A stretch of 41,169 nt of DNA from an uncultured bacterium (GCA_947564525.1 CANOCK010000005.1:1-41169); one strand, 5' to 3'. Counted from the first letter of the stretch, positions 31,223 to 40,637 are shown. The notes: generated by a model not told the origin, from the sequence alone. A program made the numbers and translations.

Positions 31223-32023
31223 TTAGGGACGCTGCCCCATGCCGCCCTCCAGCGTGAGCGTCTCACCGCTCATGAACTTGAAGTCGGGGTTGGCCAGCTG
31301 CACCACCACGCGGCCGATCTCGGTCTCCACGTTGCCGTAGTGGCCCATCGGGGGCATGTGCACGTTGGCCTCGAAGGCCTCCGGGTACTGCTCCTGGAAG
31401 TTCTCCAGGGCCGCGGTCCATGCCAGCGGGCACACCACGTTCACGTTGATGCCGTCGGGGCCCCACTCGGTGGCCGCCACGCGGCTCATGCCGCGGATGC
31501 CCTCCTTGGCGGCCGCGTAGGCGCACTGGCCGTAGTTGCCGAACAGCCCGGCGCCGCTCGCGAAGTTGATGACCGAGCCCTTGGTCTCCTTCAGGTGCGG
31601 ATAGCACGCCTGCATGTAGTAGAAGGTGGCGTAGAGGCCCGAGTAGACGGCCAGGTCGAACTGGTCGGTCGTGTGGTCGGCCAGGGTCACGCCGGACGCG
31701 GAGGCCTGGGCGTTGTTCACCAGCACGTCGATGCGGCCGAACTCGGCCATGGCGGCGTCCACCACGGCTTGCACCACGGCCTTGTTGTCGGCGCCGGCGT
31801 TCACGTCGGCCTGCACGGCCAGCACCCTGATGCCGTGCTCGGCCTCCAGGCGCTCCTTGGCGTCCTCCAGCTTCTGCACGTTGCGCCCGGTGATCACCAG
31901 GTTGGCGCCCTCCTTGGCGTAGGCAGTGGCGATGCCGTAGCCGATGGAGCCGGCCGAGCCGTCCTTCAGCGCCGCGAAGCCGGCGCCGGTGATGATAGCG
32001 GTCTTGCCTTCCAAAAAGCCCAT
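31223..32023 (-). CDS. Short-chain dehydrogenase, probable 12-alpha-hydroxysteroid dehydrogenase
   Basis: A 266-residue classical SDR. The cofactor motif is TGAGFAALKDGSAGSIGYG (residues 13-30), with ITGRN after beta-2 (Arg47), which usually favours NADP(H). The catalytic set is Ser156, Tyr169 and Lys173 (FASGAG; CAYAAAK). The usual NNAG reads NNAQASASG. The stretches SGLYATFYYM, GQCAYAAAKEGIRG, RVAATEWG, VNVVCPLAWTA and the C-terminal MSGETLTLEGGMGQRP match, from memory, the 12-alpha-hydroxysteroid dehydrogenases of gut clostridia and Eggerthella, which oxidise the 12-hydroxyl of cholate-type bile acids. The substrate is therefore inferred, not shown. The ATG at 32023 has GAAGGAGG upstream. 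It is a single gene bounded by hairpins on both sides. Confidence 0.85.
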   Translation of the reverse strand: MGFLEGKTAIITGAGFAALKDGSAGSIGYGIATAYAKEGANLVITGRNVQKLEDAKERLEAEHGIRVLAVQADVNAGADNKAVVQAVVDAAMAEFGRIDVLVNNAQASASGVTLADHTTDQFDLAVYSGLYATFYYMQACYPHLKETKGSVINFASGAGLFGNYGQCAYAAAKEGIRGMSRVAATEWGPDGINVNVVCPLAWTAALENFQEQYPEAFEANVHMPPMGHYGNVETEIGRVVVQLANPDFKFMSGETLTLEGGMGQRP

Positions 32024-32149
32024 GGGGCCTCCTTCCGCGAGCGTCGGGCGCGGCCCGCGCCGCAGCCCCTGTCCCCTCCACGGTACCAGAACCGACCGCG
32101 CCCGTGTTTCCAGCCTGTTGCCGGCGACCGGCTCGCCCCCTGAAAGGCA

Positions 32150-32185
32150 GAGGGGGCGCCTGGCCCTGCGGCCCGGCGCCCCCTC
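32150..32185 (-). terminator. Hairpin terminator after yebC
   Basis: GAGGGGGCGCC and GGCGCCCCCTC form a perfect 11-bp stem with a 14-base loop, about 22 bases after the yebC stop. No U-tract. Confidence 0.65.
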
Positions 32186-32206
32186 CGGTCGGCTCGCGCG
32201 ATGCGG

Positions 32207-33007
32207 CTACTCGTCCAGGGCAGCGGCGATCTCGTCGGTGATGTCCATGGTGTGGTAGACGTTCTGCAGGTCCTCCAGCTCCTCCAGCTTGTCGATGAGG
32301 CGCATGACCTTCTTCGCGTCGGACACGCTCACAGAGGTGGGGGTGGTGGGCTCCATGGTCATCTCGGCGCCCTTGGTCTCGACGCCCTGGGCCTCCAGGC
32401 CCTTCTTCACGGCCATGAGCTCCGTCGGAGCGGTGTAGACGATCCACTCCTCGTCGGCGTCCTCGTAGTCGTCGGCGCCGGCCTCGGCCACGGCCAGCAT
32501 GAACTCCTCCTCGTCCGCGGCGGCGCCGTTGGGGGCGATGGGGTTCTTCTTGTCGCCGGTCTCCACCTGCTTGGGCACCATGACCTGGCCCTTGCGCTCG
32601 AACATGAAGGCCACGCTGCCGCTGGTGCCCAGGTTGCCGTTGGCATGGCTGAAGGCGCTGCGCACGTCGGCGGCGGTGCGGTTGCGGTTGTCGGTCAGGG
32701 CCTCGCAGTACACGGCCACGCCGGCCGGGCCGTAGCCCTCGTAGATGACCGTCTCGTAGCTTGCGGCGTCCTTGCCGCTGCCGAAGGCCTTGTCGATGGC
32801 GGTCTTGATCTTGTCCTTGGGAAGGGAGTAGCCCTTGGCCTTCTCGATGGCCGCCGCCAGGCTGGCGTTGTTCTCAGGGTTGGGATCGCCACCCTCCTTG
32901 GCCGCAACGGTGATGTTGCGCGAGAGCTTGGAGAACAGCGCGGAGCGCTTCGCGTCCTGCGCCGCCTTGCGATGCTTGGTGGTTGCCCATTTAGAGTGCC
33001 CTGACAT
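32207..33007 (-). CDS. yebC: YebC/PmpR family protein
   Basis: A 266-residue member of the YebC/TACO1 family. Members were long annotated as transcription regulators (PmpR); some work suggests a role in translation of difficult sequences. The N-terminal signature MSGHSKWATTKHRKAAQDAKRSALFSKLSR is intact, as is EGYGPAGVAVYCEALTDNRNRTAADVRSAFSHANGNLGTSGSVAFMF in the second domain. Compared with the usual 240-250 residues there is an acidic insertion around residues 150-185 (VETGDKKNPIAPNGAAADEEEF). The ATG at 33007 has GGAAGGGA upstream. It usually precedes ruvC; here another 4.4 kb of genes intervenes. Confidence 0.95.
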   Translation of the reverse strand: MSGHSKWATTKHRKAAQDAKRSALFSKLSRNITVAAKEGGDPNPENNASLAAAIEKAKGYSLPKDKIKTAIDKAFGSGKDAASYETVIYEGYGPAGVAVYCEALTDNRNRTAADVRSAFSHANGNLGTSGSVAFMFERKGQVMVPKQVETGDKKNPIAPNGAAADEEEFMLAVAEAGADDYEDADEEWIVYTAPTELMAVKKGLEAQGVETKGAEMTMEPTTPTSVSVSDAKKVMRLIDKLEELEDLQNVYHTMDITDEIAAALDE

Positions 33008-33045
33008 AGATCATTCCCTTCCGCGAGTGCAGTTACCGACCCGCT

Positions 33046-33054
33046 ATTCTAGCA
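33046..33054 (-). promoter_or_regulatory. Extended -10 element of yebC
   Basis: TGCTAGAAT on the minus strand, 39 bases upstream of the start. No good -35 is visible, as expected for an extended -10 promoter. Confidence 0.45.
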
Positions 33055-33060
33055 CAACGA

Positions 33061-33089
33061 GGGCCTGCGGGCGCCCCCGCCCGAGGCCC
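33061..33089 (-). terminator. Hairpin terminator after moaC
   Basis: GGGCCT-G-CGGGCG pairs with CGCCCG-AGGCCC (12 bp with one bulged G), 38 bases after the moaC stop and before the yebC -10. No U-tract. Confidence 0.55.
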
Positions 33090-33126
33090 GAGGGCGGCTC
33101 GGAGGCCGGCCGCCCGGTCCCGCGGG

Positions 33127-33633
33127 CTAGGCCTGGGCCTCGCGCAGCCACAGCCCCGTCTTGCCGCCGTCCTTCTTCAGCAGCCGCACGTCCATGATCT
33201 CCATGCCGCGGTCGACGGCCTTGCACATGTCGTAGACGGTCAGGCAGGCGATGGACGCCGCGGTGAGGGCCTCCATCTCTATGCCTGTCTTGCCGGTGAC
33301 GCCGCAGGTGCACGTCACACGGATGCCCACGCGGCCGTCCTCGCGCTCGCCGGCGCCCACCGGCTCGCACTCCACCTTGGCCTTGGTGATGTTGAGCGGG
33401 TGGCACATGGGGATGAGGGAGCTGGTCTGCTTGGCGCCCATGACGCCGGCCACCCGGGCGCAGGCCAGCACATCGCCCTTGGCCGCCTTGCCCTCAACGA
33501 TCAGCGCCAGGGTCTCCGGGTGCATGGCGATGAACCCCTCGGCCACGGCCACGCGCTCGGTGTCGGGCTTGGCCGACACGTCCACCATGCGCACCTCGCC
33601 CTTCTCGTCTATGTGGGTAAGATGGTCGCTCAT
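33127..33633 (-). CDS. moaC: Cyclic pyranopterin monophosphate synthase
   Basis: MoaC completes cyclic pyranopterin monophosphate synthesis from the MoaA product, the first stage of molybdenum cofactor formation. The 168 residues include [18 protein letters not shown] near the N-terminus, the active-site segments [17 protein letters not shown] and [31 protein letters not shown], and the C-terminal [10 protein letters not shown]. The ATG at 33633 has GAAGGAA upstream; the frame is open to 33660 without support. It follows moaA by 84 bases in the same direction. Confidence 0.96.
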   Translation of the reverse strand: MSDHLTHIDEKGEVRMVDVSAKPDTERVAVAEGFIAMHPETLALIVEGKAAKGDVLACARVAGVMGAKQTSSLIPMCHPLNITKAKVECEPVGAGEREDGRVGIRVTCTCGVTGKTGIEMEALTAASIACLTVYDMCKAVDRGMEIMDVRLLKKDGGKTGLWLREAQA

Positions 33634-33717
33634 TTCCGTATTCCTTCCTATGCTCGGCATGTCATGGGGCAGCAGGGCGGCCCGACGCGCGTCGCCGCGT
33701 CGGCGCGAGCGCGGGCC

Positions 33718-34719
33718 CTAGCCCCCTATCTGGCTCATGTTGCGCTCGGTGCCCACCTTGTCGTGGTGCTCGTCGGGCTTGGCGCCCAAGGCCTCGTAGA
33801 GCACGGCCCGCACCGCCTCGTCGTCGCCGGCGCGCAGGGCGGCCCGCACGTCGTGCTCTGCATCGCTGAACAGGCAGGGGCGGATGAGCCCCTCGGCCGT
33901 GACCCGCAGGCGGTTGCACTCGCTGCAGAAGTGGCGCGACAGCGGGCTGATGAACCCGACGGTGCCCTGGGCGCCCGGGAACTCGAAGTAGCGGGCGGGG
34001 CCCCAGCCGATGGGCCGGCTCTCCCCCGCCGGGCGCAGAGGCTCCATCCCCTCGGCCACGGCGCGCTCGTTGATGAGCTCGAACAGCTCCTCGCTGGGGA
34101 TGACGTCGGCCTTGCCCCAGCCGCAGCCGTCCACGCCGCTGGCGTTTCCCACGGGCATGTACTCGATGAAGCGCACGTGGAGCGGCCGGTCCACGGACAG
34201 CTTCGCGAAGGCCAGGAAGTCCTGGCCAAGGCTGCGCACGGTGACGGCGTTCACCTTCACGGGGTTGAATCCCGCCTCCAGGGCCGCCTCGATGCCGGCC
34301 AGGGCGTCCTCCAGGCGCCCCACCCGGGTCACCTCGCGGAACTGCTGGGGGTCCAAGGTGTCCAGGGACACGTTCACGCGATGCAGCCCGGCGCGGCGCA
34401 GGTCCTCGGCCATGGCTGGCAGCAGCACGCCGTTGGTGGTCATGGACACGTTCTCGATGCCCGGGGTGTGGGTGATGGACTCCACCAGGCCCACTACGCC
34501 CTTGCGCACCAGCGGCTCGCCACCGGTCAGGCGGATGCTGCGGATGCCGATGCCGGCCGCCACCCGCACCAGGCGCTCGATGTCCTCGATGCGCAGGATC
34601 TCGTCATGGGCGAGCTGGCACACGCCGTCTTCGGGCATGCAGTAGATGCAGCGGAAGTTGCAGCGGTCGGTCAGGGATATGCGCAGGTAGTCTATAACGC
34701 GGCCATGGGCGTCTTTCAC
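33718..34719 (-). CDS. moaA: GTP 3',8-cyclase
   Basis: MoaA is the radical SAM enzyme that rearranges GTP for molybdenum cofactor synthesis. The 333-residue protein has the N-terminal cluster motif DRCNFRCIYC (Cys20, Cys24, Cys27) and the SAM motif LTGGEPLVRKG. The C-terminal second cluster has CSECNRLRVTAEGLIRPCLF. It ends in the conserved Gly-Gly tail (MSQIGG). I prefer the GTG at 34719, since family proteins begin just before GRxIDYLRIS. An ATG at 34758 lies inside a TATAAT that looks like the -10, so it would not be in the RNA. A hairpin overlaps the short leader. It is followed by moaC; the mod genes lie upstream in the same direction. Confidence 0.95.
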   Translation of the reverse strand: MKDAHGRVIDYLRISLTDRCNFRCIYCMPEDGVCQLAHDEILRIEDIERLVRVAAGIGIRSIRLTGGEPLVRKGVVGLVESITHTPGIENVSMTTNGVLLPAMAEDLRRAGLHRVNVSLDTLDPQQFREVTRVGRLEDALAGIEAALEAGFNPVKVNAVTVRSLGQDFLAFAKLSVDRPLHVRFIEYMPVGNASGVDGCGWGKADVIPSEELFELINERAVAEGMEPLRPAGESRPIGWGPARYFEFPGAQGTVGFISPLSRHFCSECNRLRVTAEGLIRPCLFSDAEHDVRAALRAGDDEAVRAVLYEALGAKPDEHHDKVGTERNMSQIGG

Positions 34720-34725
34720 GGAGGT

Positions 34726-34762
34726 CCCCCAAGCTTCTCGGTCGTCCCTTGGGGGCATTATA
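34726..34762 (-). promoter_or_regulatory. -10 element and leader hairpin of moaA
   Basis: TATAAT (34757-34762) on the minus strand is followed at once by CCCCCAAG and CTTGGGGG, a perfect 8-bp stem with a 14-base loop (34726-34755). The 3' arm lies 6 bases before the GTG and covers the only purine-rich stretch that could be the ribosome site. The hairpin could therefore limit translation. No clear -35 is seen. Confidence 0.5.
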
Positions 34763-34904
34763 GCCGACTGAGAACAAATCGCCTAGGGAGGCTCGGGCGG
34801 CCGAGGGCGGTGCGAGCGGGGTTCGGGCGGCGGTGCGAGCGGCCGCCCCAACCCGGCCCGGAAGGGCCCGGGCGCCCCGCCCGCCGCGGAGCCGGCCAAG
34901 CCCC

Positions 34905-36010
<1,106 letters not shown>

Positions 36011-36014
<4 letters not shown>

Positions 36015-37540
36015 CGCGCGCCCCCTTCCCCAGCGTCGGCCGCTGCCACGCCCGCCTCGAGCGCCCCATCGCCGCCCAGGCGCTTGCGGCGGCTGCGGCC
36101 CGAAGCCGGCCCGTCGTCGGCCACCGGGCGGCGGTACTTGGTGGTGCGGCGGCTCCACAAGTTGATGAACAGGATGACCACGAAGCTGAACATGATGATG
36201 ACGATGGTCCAGAACACGGCCACGTCGGTGTTGCCGTTCATCCACTCGAAGTAGATGGCTATGGGTATGGTGCGCGTCACGCCCGCGTAGTTGCCCGCCA
36301 GGAACAGCGTGGCGCCGAACTCGCCGAGCGCCCGGGCGAAGGCCAGCACCGTGCCTGCGGCGATGGACGACCACGACAGCGGCAGCATGATGCGGAAGAA
36401 TATGCGCGGGTCGCTCCACCCCAGCGTGCGGGCAGCGTCGAGCATGTTGGGATCCAGGTTCTCGAAGGCCCCGCGCGCGCTGCGGTACATGAGCGGGAAC
36501 GCCACGATGACCGCGGCGATGACCGTGGCCTGCCAGCTGAACACCAGCGGGAAGCCCACGTCGATGAACCACTGGCCGAGCGCCGTGGAGCGCCCGAAGG
36601 CCAGCAGCAGCAAAAAGCCGCACACCGTGGGCGGCAGCACCATGGGTATGGTGAAGATGGAGTCGAAGGTGTCCTGCGCGCGCGGCGGCAGGCGCAGCGT
36701 GAAGTACGCAGCGGCCAGCCCCAGCGCGAATATGAGCACGATGGCCAGCCCCGTGGTGCGCAGCGTCACCCACAGAGGGCTGTAGTCCACCTCAGCCAGG
36801 AACGCGGCCAGCCACTCCAGCCCCGTGGCCTCGCCTTGGATGGCCACGGCGTGCGGGTCCACGATGCGCCCGAAGTCGGCATGGGCCAGCTGGGCGTGGG
36901 CCGGGTGCGAGGACGCGGTCACGTCGCCGCCGTCCTCGCCTATGACGCAGGTGTAGTAGCGCCCTTCCTGCAGCGCCATGTCGAAGCGGAACTCGATGCC
37001 GCCCGCCCGGTAGCGCTGCTCGCTCGTGAAGCGCCAGTCGGCCACGGCCTCGAGCCGCGCCGAGCCCTTGGCGGCCGCGGAATCCAGCGCCACCAGGTAG
37101 CGCTGGAGCAGCTGCTGGTCGGCGGCACTGGCCAGGTCGATGCGGAAGGCGCTGGCCGTGGCGGCGGGCACGTAGACCACCGCCATGGACCCCGTGGACA
37201 CCACGGCCAGGTTGTCCGGCTCGGTGCCCACGTAGTAGTTGTAGCCCTGGTAGGTGCCATCCACCGCGCGGTTCGAGCCCGACTGCGAGCGGGCGAAGTC
37301 GGCCACGGCGAAGCGGCAGCCCTCGATCAGCGCCGCGTCGCCCGCAGCCGACACCTCCACGCCGTCGTCGTCCTGCGGGGCGCGCTCGACGGCCTGGCCG
37401 CCCGAGGCGCTGGCCGGCGCGATGGGAGCCGCCGGCTCCTCGACGCTGCCCAGGCTGTCATCGGCCCAGCAGGGCGAAGGGGCTGCGCAGCCAGCCGCCA
37501 GCAGGCAAGCGACCACCACCTGTGCGAGCTTCGCTCCCAT
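36011..37540 (-). CDS. modB: Molybdate ABC transporter permease with a large extracytoplasmic N-terminal domain
   Basis: The C-terminal half (about residues 250-475) is a standard ModB permease: helices from LWVTLRTTGLAIVLIFALGLAA, the segment FTIPMVLPPTVCGFLLLLAFG, and the EAA loop with ARTLGWSDPRIFFRIMLPLSWSSIAAGTVLAFARALGEFG. The N-terminal half (1-250) is not part of the usual 220-230-residue protein. It begins with a signal peptide-like segment (MGAKLAQVVVACLLAAGCAAPSPCWA, with a lipobox-like AAGC) and continues with a soluble beta-rich domain (FRIDLASAADQQLLQRYLVALDSAA, YYTCVIGEDGGDVTASSHP) that I do not recognise. A basic/acidic tail follows the last helix. The ATG at 37540 has GGGAGGGG upstream. 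The frame is continuous, so the fusion is real in this sequence. Confidence 0.88.
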
Positions 37541-37582
37541 GAGCCCCTCCCTCGTCCTATCCTCGGATGAAGATGATAGCGC

Positions 37583-38470
37583 TTATTCCGAGAGCTCGAA
37601 GCCCCACTTCTGCCATATCTTCTGGGCATCGGGGTCGGTCAGGCACCATTCCATGAAGTCGGCAGCAGCCTGGGCGTTCTCGGAGCCCGCGCACACGGCG
37701 CCCGGGTACGCGATGGGCTTGTGGGCGTCATCCGGGATGATGCCCACGTTCTTCACGCCGCCGAAGCGGAACACGTCGGAGCTGTAGACGATGGCCAGGT
37801 CGACGTCGCCGTTCTCGGCCTGCTTGCACACGTTGCCCACCGAGGTCTGCAGGATGGGGGTTATGCCCGTGTAGGCGCCGCCCTTGCCGGTTATGGCCGC
37901 GCCCGTCTTGCCCGCCTCGGCCGCCGGCGGCTCGTACAGCCCCACCGTGGAGAGCGCCTGGGCCGCATAGGTGCCCGCCGGCACCGAGTCGTCGCCCACG
38001 CACAGGCTGTAGGCGCCGCCCTTCAGGTCGTCGAGCGTGACGTCCTGCAGCGCCGAGCCCTCCTTGGACACGAACACCAGCTCGTTGGTGAACAGGTCAG
38101 TGCGCGTGGCCTCGTCCACGTAGCCGCGCTCCACGGCGTCGTCCATGGTGCCCTTGGAGGCGGTCACCAGCAGGTCGGCATAGCTGCCGGCCGCCAGCAT
38201 CTCGTTGAGCTCGCCGGAGCCCTTGTACTGGGTGTCGGCGAAGGCGACGCCCGGGTTCTGGCTCGCATAGAGCTCCTGGGCCTCGTCCATGGCCTTGGAC
38301 AGCGAGTTGGCCGCGAACACCTGCAGCTCCACGGCCGGCTGGCCCCCGGCTGCAGCCGACGACGCGCCCGACGGCGCCGCATCCGGGCCGCTGGCGCAGC
38401 CGGCGAGGGCCAGCAGGCCGAGGGCGGAGCATGCCAGGGCGCTGGCGATGATGGTCCTTGTCTTCTTCAT
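37583..38470 (-). CDS. modA: Molybdate ABC transporter substrate-binding lipoprotein
   Basis: ModA captures molybdate (or tungstate) outside the membrane. The 295-residue protein has a lipoprotein signal (MKKTRTIIASALACSALGLLALAGC, lipidated Cys25) and an Ala/Ser/Gly linker. The two-lobed binding fold follows, with family segments VFAANSLSKAMDEAQELY, YKGSGELNEMLAAGSYADLLVTAS, ITPILQTSVGNVCKQAENGDVDLAIVYSSD and AAADFMEWCLTDPDAQKIWQKWGF. The serine-rich AANSL and SG positions fit oxyanion binding. First gene of modA-modB-modC. A good promoter with a repeated sequence element lies upstream. Confidence 0.95.
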   Translation of the reverse strand: MKKTRTIIASALACSALGLLALAGCASGPDAAPSGASSAAAGGQPAVELQVFAANSLSKAMDEAQELYASQNPGVAFADTQYKGSGELNEMLAAGSYADLLVTASKGTMDDAVERGYVDEATRTDLFTNELVFVSKEGSALQDVTLDDLKGGAYSLCVGDDSVPAGTYAAQALSTVGLYEPPAAEAGKTGAAITGKGGAYTGITPILQTSVGNVCKQAENGDVDLAIVYSSDVFRFGGVKNVGIIPDDAHKPIAYPGAVCAGSENAQAAADFMEWCLTDPDAQKIWQKWGFELSE

Positions 38471-38539
38471 GATGGGTCCCTCTCGATTCCGTTCTTCCCC
38501 TTTCCCGAGCAGGCGCTCTTTGAGCCTGATCGGGTGCGT

Positions 38540-38600
38540 ATTATCCTCGTTCGAGGAACATGCTGCCTTGGATATTATCCTCAGTTGCGAATATAGTCAA
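38540..38600 (-). promoter_or_regulatory. modA promoter with tandem repeated element
   Basis: TTGACT (38595-38600) and TAATAT (38572-38577), 17 bases apart, form a good promoter. GAGGATAATA occurs twice on the minus strand (about 38574-38583 and 38540-38549), 34 bases apart, and the second copy overlaps the small palindrome CGAACGAGG/CCTCGTTCG. The downstream copy would lie just after the RNA start, a typical repressor position. ModE-type control is possible, but the E. coli ModE consensus is not seen. Confidence 0.6.
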
Positions 38601-38627
38601 CCGCCCGACGGCCGACGGGCGCGAGAA

Positions 38628-38649
38628 AGGGCCCTCCGCAGAGGGCCCT
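38628..38649 (-). terminator. Hairpin terminator downstream of ackA
   Basis: AGGGCCCTC and GAGGGCCCT form a perfect 9-bp stem with a 4-base loop, followed by TTTCTC on the minus strand. It lies 180 bases after ackA and upstream of the modA promoter. Confidence 0.6.
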
Positions 38650-38828
38650 GGGCGAAGCGAGCTTGAGGGCGAACGGGCCGGCGGGCGCATGCCAGCGCGA
38701 GCGAGGCGGCCAGCGCCGCTGCCGGCACGTCGGGAGCGGCAGCGCGCCTAGCCGAAGGCGGGCTGGCCGCCGCAAGGCGAGCAGGCCTCGACGGCGAGCC
38801 GAACCGGGCGCACCGTGCGCGAAGGCCC

Positions 38829-40043
38829 CTAGAAGGCCCCTTCCGCCCCCCCCTCGAACAGCAGGTCGAAGGTGTCCAGCGCGATCATGTACTCCTCGTT
38901 GGTGGGGACCACCAGGATCTGCACCTCGGAGTCGTCGGTGGATATCTCGCGCTCGCCGCCGCGCAGCTTGTTCTTCTCCAGGTCGAGCTTGATGCCCAGG
39001 GGCTGCAGGCCCGCGAAGATCATGCGGCGCATCTTGTCGCAGTTCTCGCCCACGCCCGCCGACAGCACGACGACGTCAACGCCGCCCATGACGGCGATGT
39101 ACTGGCCGATGTACTTCTTCACCGAGTAGGAGTACATGTCGTAGGCCAGCTGCGCGCGCTCGTGGCCGCTCTCCGAGGCTGCGCGCACCTCGCGCAGGTC
39201 GTTGGACAGCCCCGATATGCCCAACAGCCCCGAGCGCTTGTTCATGAGGTCGTTCACCTCGGCGGCCGAGAGCCCCTCGTGCTCCATGATGAAGGGCACC
39301 ACAGCCGGGTCCACTGCGCCGCAGCGCGTGCCCATCATCAGGCCGTCCAGCGGCGTGAGGCCCATGGAGGTGTCCACGGCCACCCCGTGGTCGATGGCGC
39401 TCATGGAGCAGCCGTTGCCCAGGTGGCAGGTGATGATCTTCAGGTCGTCCAAGGGCTCGTCCAGGAAGTCCGCCGCCCGCTGGGCGATGTAGCGGTGGGA
39501 GGTGCCGTGGGCGCCGTACTTCCGGATGGAGTGGCGCTCGTAGAGCTCGTAGGGCAGCGGGTACATGTAGGCCTTGGGCTGCAGCGACTGGAAGAACGAG
39601 GTGTCGAACACCGCCACCATGGGCTTGCCCGGCATCTGCTCGGCACAGGCATTGATGCCCATCAGGGCCGCCTTGTTGTGCAGCGGCGCCAGCTCGGCCA
39701 GCTCGTCGATCTTGGCGATCACGTCGTCATCGATGACCACGGAGCGATCGAAGTACTTGCCTCCCTGCACCACGCGGTGCCCCACGGCGTCGATCTCGTC
39801 CAGGGAGTCGATGGCCTTGGTGGGCCCGGAGGTCAGGGCCTGGAGCACCAGGGCCATGGCCTCGTTGTGGTCGCGCATGGGGGTGTCGATGACATGCTCG
39901 TTGTCGTCGAGGCCGTGCTTGTGGAACGCCGCGTCGGAGCCGACGCGCTCGCAGATGCCCCGAGCCAGCACCGCGTGGCTCTCCACGTTGATGAGCTGGT
40001 ACTTGAGGGAGGATGATCCGGCGTTGAGCACGAGTACGTTCAT
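38829..40043 (-). CDS. ackA: Acetate kinase
   Basis: AckA interconverts acetyl phosphate + ADP and acetate + ATP, the substrate-level ATP step of acetate-forming anaerobes. The 404-residue protein carries NAGSSSLKYQL at the N-terminus, HRVVQGG, VFDTSFFQ, the catalytic region GAHGTSHRYIAQRAA, the phosphate loop CHLGNGCSM, TPLDGLMMGTRCGAVDP, and the C-terminal VLSAGVGEN. All key positions are present. The phosphotransacetylase gene pta, often adjacent, is not in this window. The ATG at 40043 has GAGGAAG upstream, and TAGAAT at 40086-40091 is a likely -10. Confidence 0.97.
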   Translation of the reverse strand: MNVLVLNAGSSSLKYQLINVESHAVLARGICERVGSDAAFHKHGLDDNEHVIDTPMRDHNEAMALVLQALTSGPTKAIDSLDEIDAVGHRVVQGGKYFDRSVVIDDDVIAKIDELAELAPLHNKAALMGINACAEQMPGKPMVAVFDTSFFQSLQPKAYMYPLPYELYERHSIRKYGAHGTSHRYIAQRAADFLDEPLDDLKIITCHLGNGCSMSAIDHGVAVDTSMGLTPLDGLMMGTRCGAVDPAVVPFIMEHEGLSAAEVNDLMNKRSGLLGISGLSNDLREVRAASESGHERAQLAYDMYSYSVKKYIGQYIAVMGGVDVVVLSAGVGENCDKMRRMIFAGLQPLGIKLDLEKNKLRGGEREISTDDSEVQILVVPTNEEYMIALDTFDLLFEGGAEGAF

Positions 40044-40085
40044 GGGCCCTGGCTTCCTCGAGAAAGGCGGGTGGTACGGCTTTCC

Positions 40086-40091
40086 ATTCTA
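40086..40091 (-). promoter_or_regulatory. Possible -10 element of ackA
   Basis: TAGAAT on the minus strand, 43 bases upstream of the start; no convincing -35. Confidence 0.35.
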
Positions 40092-40194
40092 CGGTCTAAT
40101 GGCCCTGGGGCGCGCTGCCCCGGGACGCGCATTCGGCGAGTGGGCGGCGAGGCCGACGGGCCTGCCCGCCCGGGCGGGCAGGCCGGAGAGGACC

Positions 40195-40551
40195 CTAGGA
40201 GCGGCGAGGGCTGCCGTCGTTCATGGGCTCGCCGCCGAGCACGTGGACGTGCAGGTGATGGACCGTCTGGCAAGCGTCGTCGCCGGTGTTGGCGATGGTG
40301 CGGAAGCCGCTCTCGCGGACGCCCGTGGCCTCGGCCACCTTCCCCACGGCGTTGAACAAGTGCCCCATCAGGTCGTCGGGCAGCCCGTCGGCGATGGAGT
40401 CGTAGTGGTCCTTCGGCACCACGAGAACGTGCACCGGCATCTGGGGGCTCACGTCCTCGAAGGCCAGCACGCGGTCGTCCTCGTACACCTTGGTCGAAGG
40501 CACCTCGCCGGCTACGATCTTGCAGAACAGGCAGTCTTCCTTGGCGGTCAT
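40195..40551 (-). CDS. HIT family protein (HINT-type nucleotide-binding hydrolase)
   Basis: A 118-residue histidine-triad protein. The N-terminal CLFCKIVAGEVPSTKVYEDDRVLAFEDVSPQMPVHVLVVPKDH and the triad HHLHVHVLGG (catalytic centre) are both typical of HINT phosphoramidases that hydrolyse adenosine phosphoramidates. The two N-terminal cysteines (CLFC) may hold a metal with downstream histidines. The ATG at 40551 has GAAAGGA upstream. It lies between xseB and ackA, all in one direction. Confidence 0.95.
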   Translation of the reverse strand: MTAKEDCLFCKIVAGEVPSTKVYEDDRVLAFEDVSPQMPVHVLVVPKDHYDSIADGLPDDLMGHLFNAVGKVAEATGVRESGFRTIANTGDDACQTVHHLHVHVLGGEPMNDGSPRRS

Positions 40552-40637
40552 GGTCGTCCTTTCAGGTCAGGGCAGGATGGGTCGGAGGGCGGGGCCGCAG
40601 CTGCCACGGGGCTCGCCGCCGCCACGCCCAAGCGCGG

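Larger units (their letters stand above)
38471..38828. other. Intergenic region between ackA and modA
   Basis: 358 bases. The modA side holds the promoter and repeated element; 38628-38649 is a terminator; the part from 38650 to 38828 is GC-rich and I see no gene or clear structure in it. Confidence 0.5.

Noticed and set aside
34720-34758. ATG start at 34758 for moaA
   Set aside because: The ATG is part of a TATAAT -10 sequence and would not be in the RNA; family proteins begin near the GTG at 34719.
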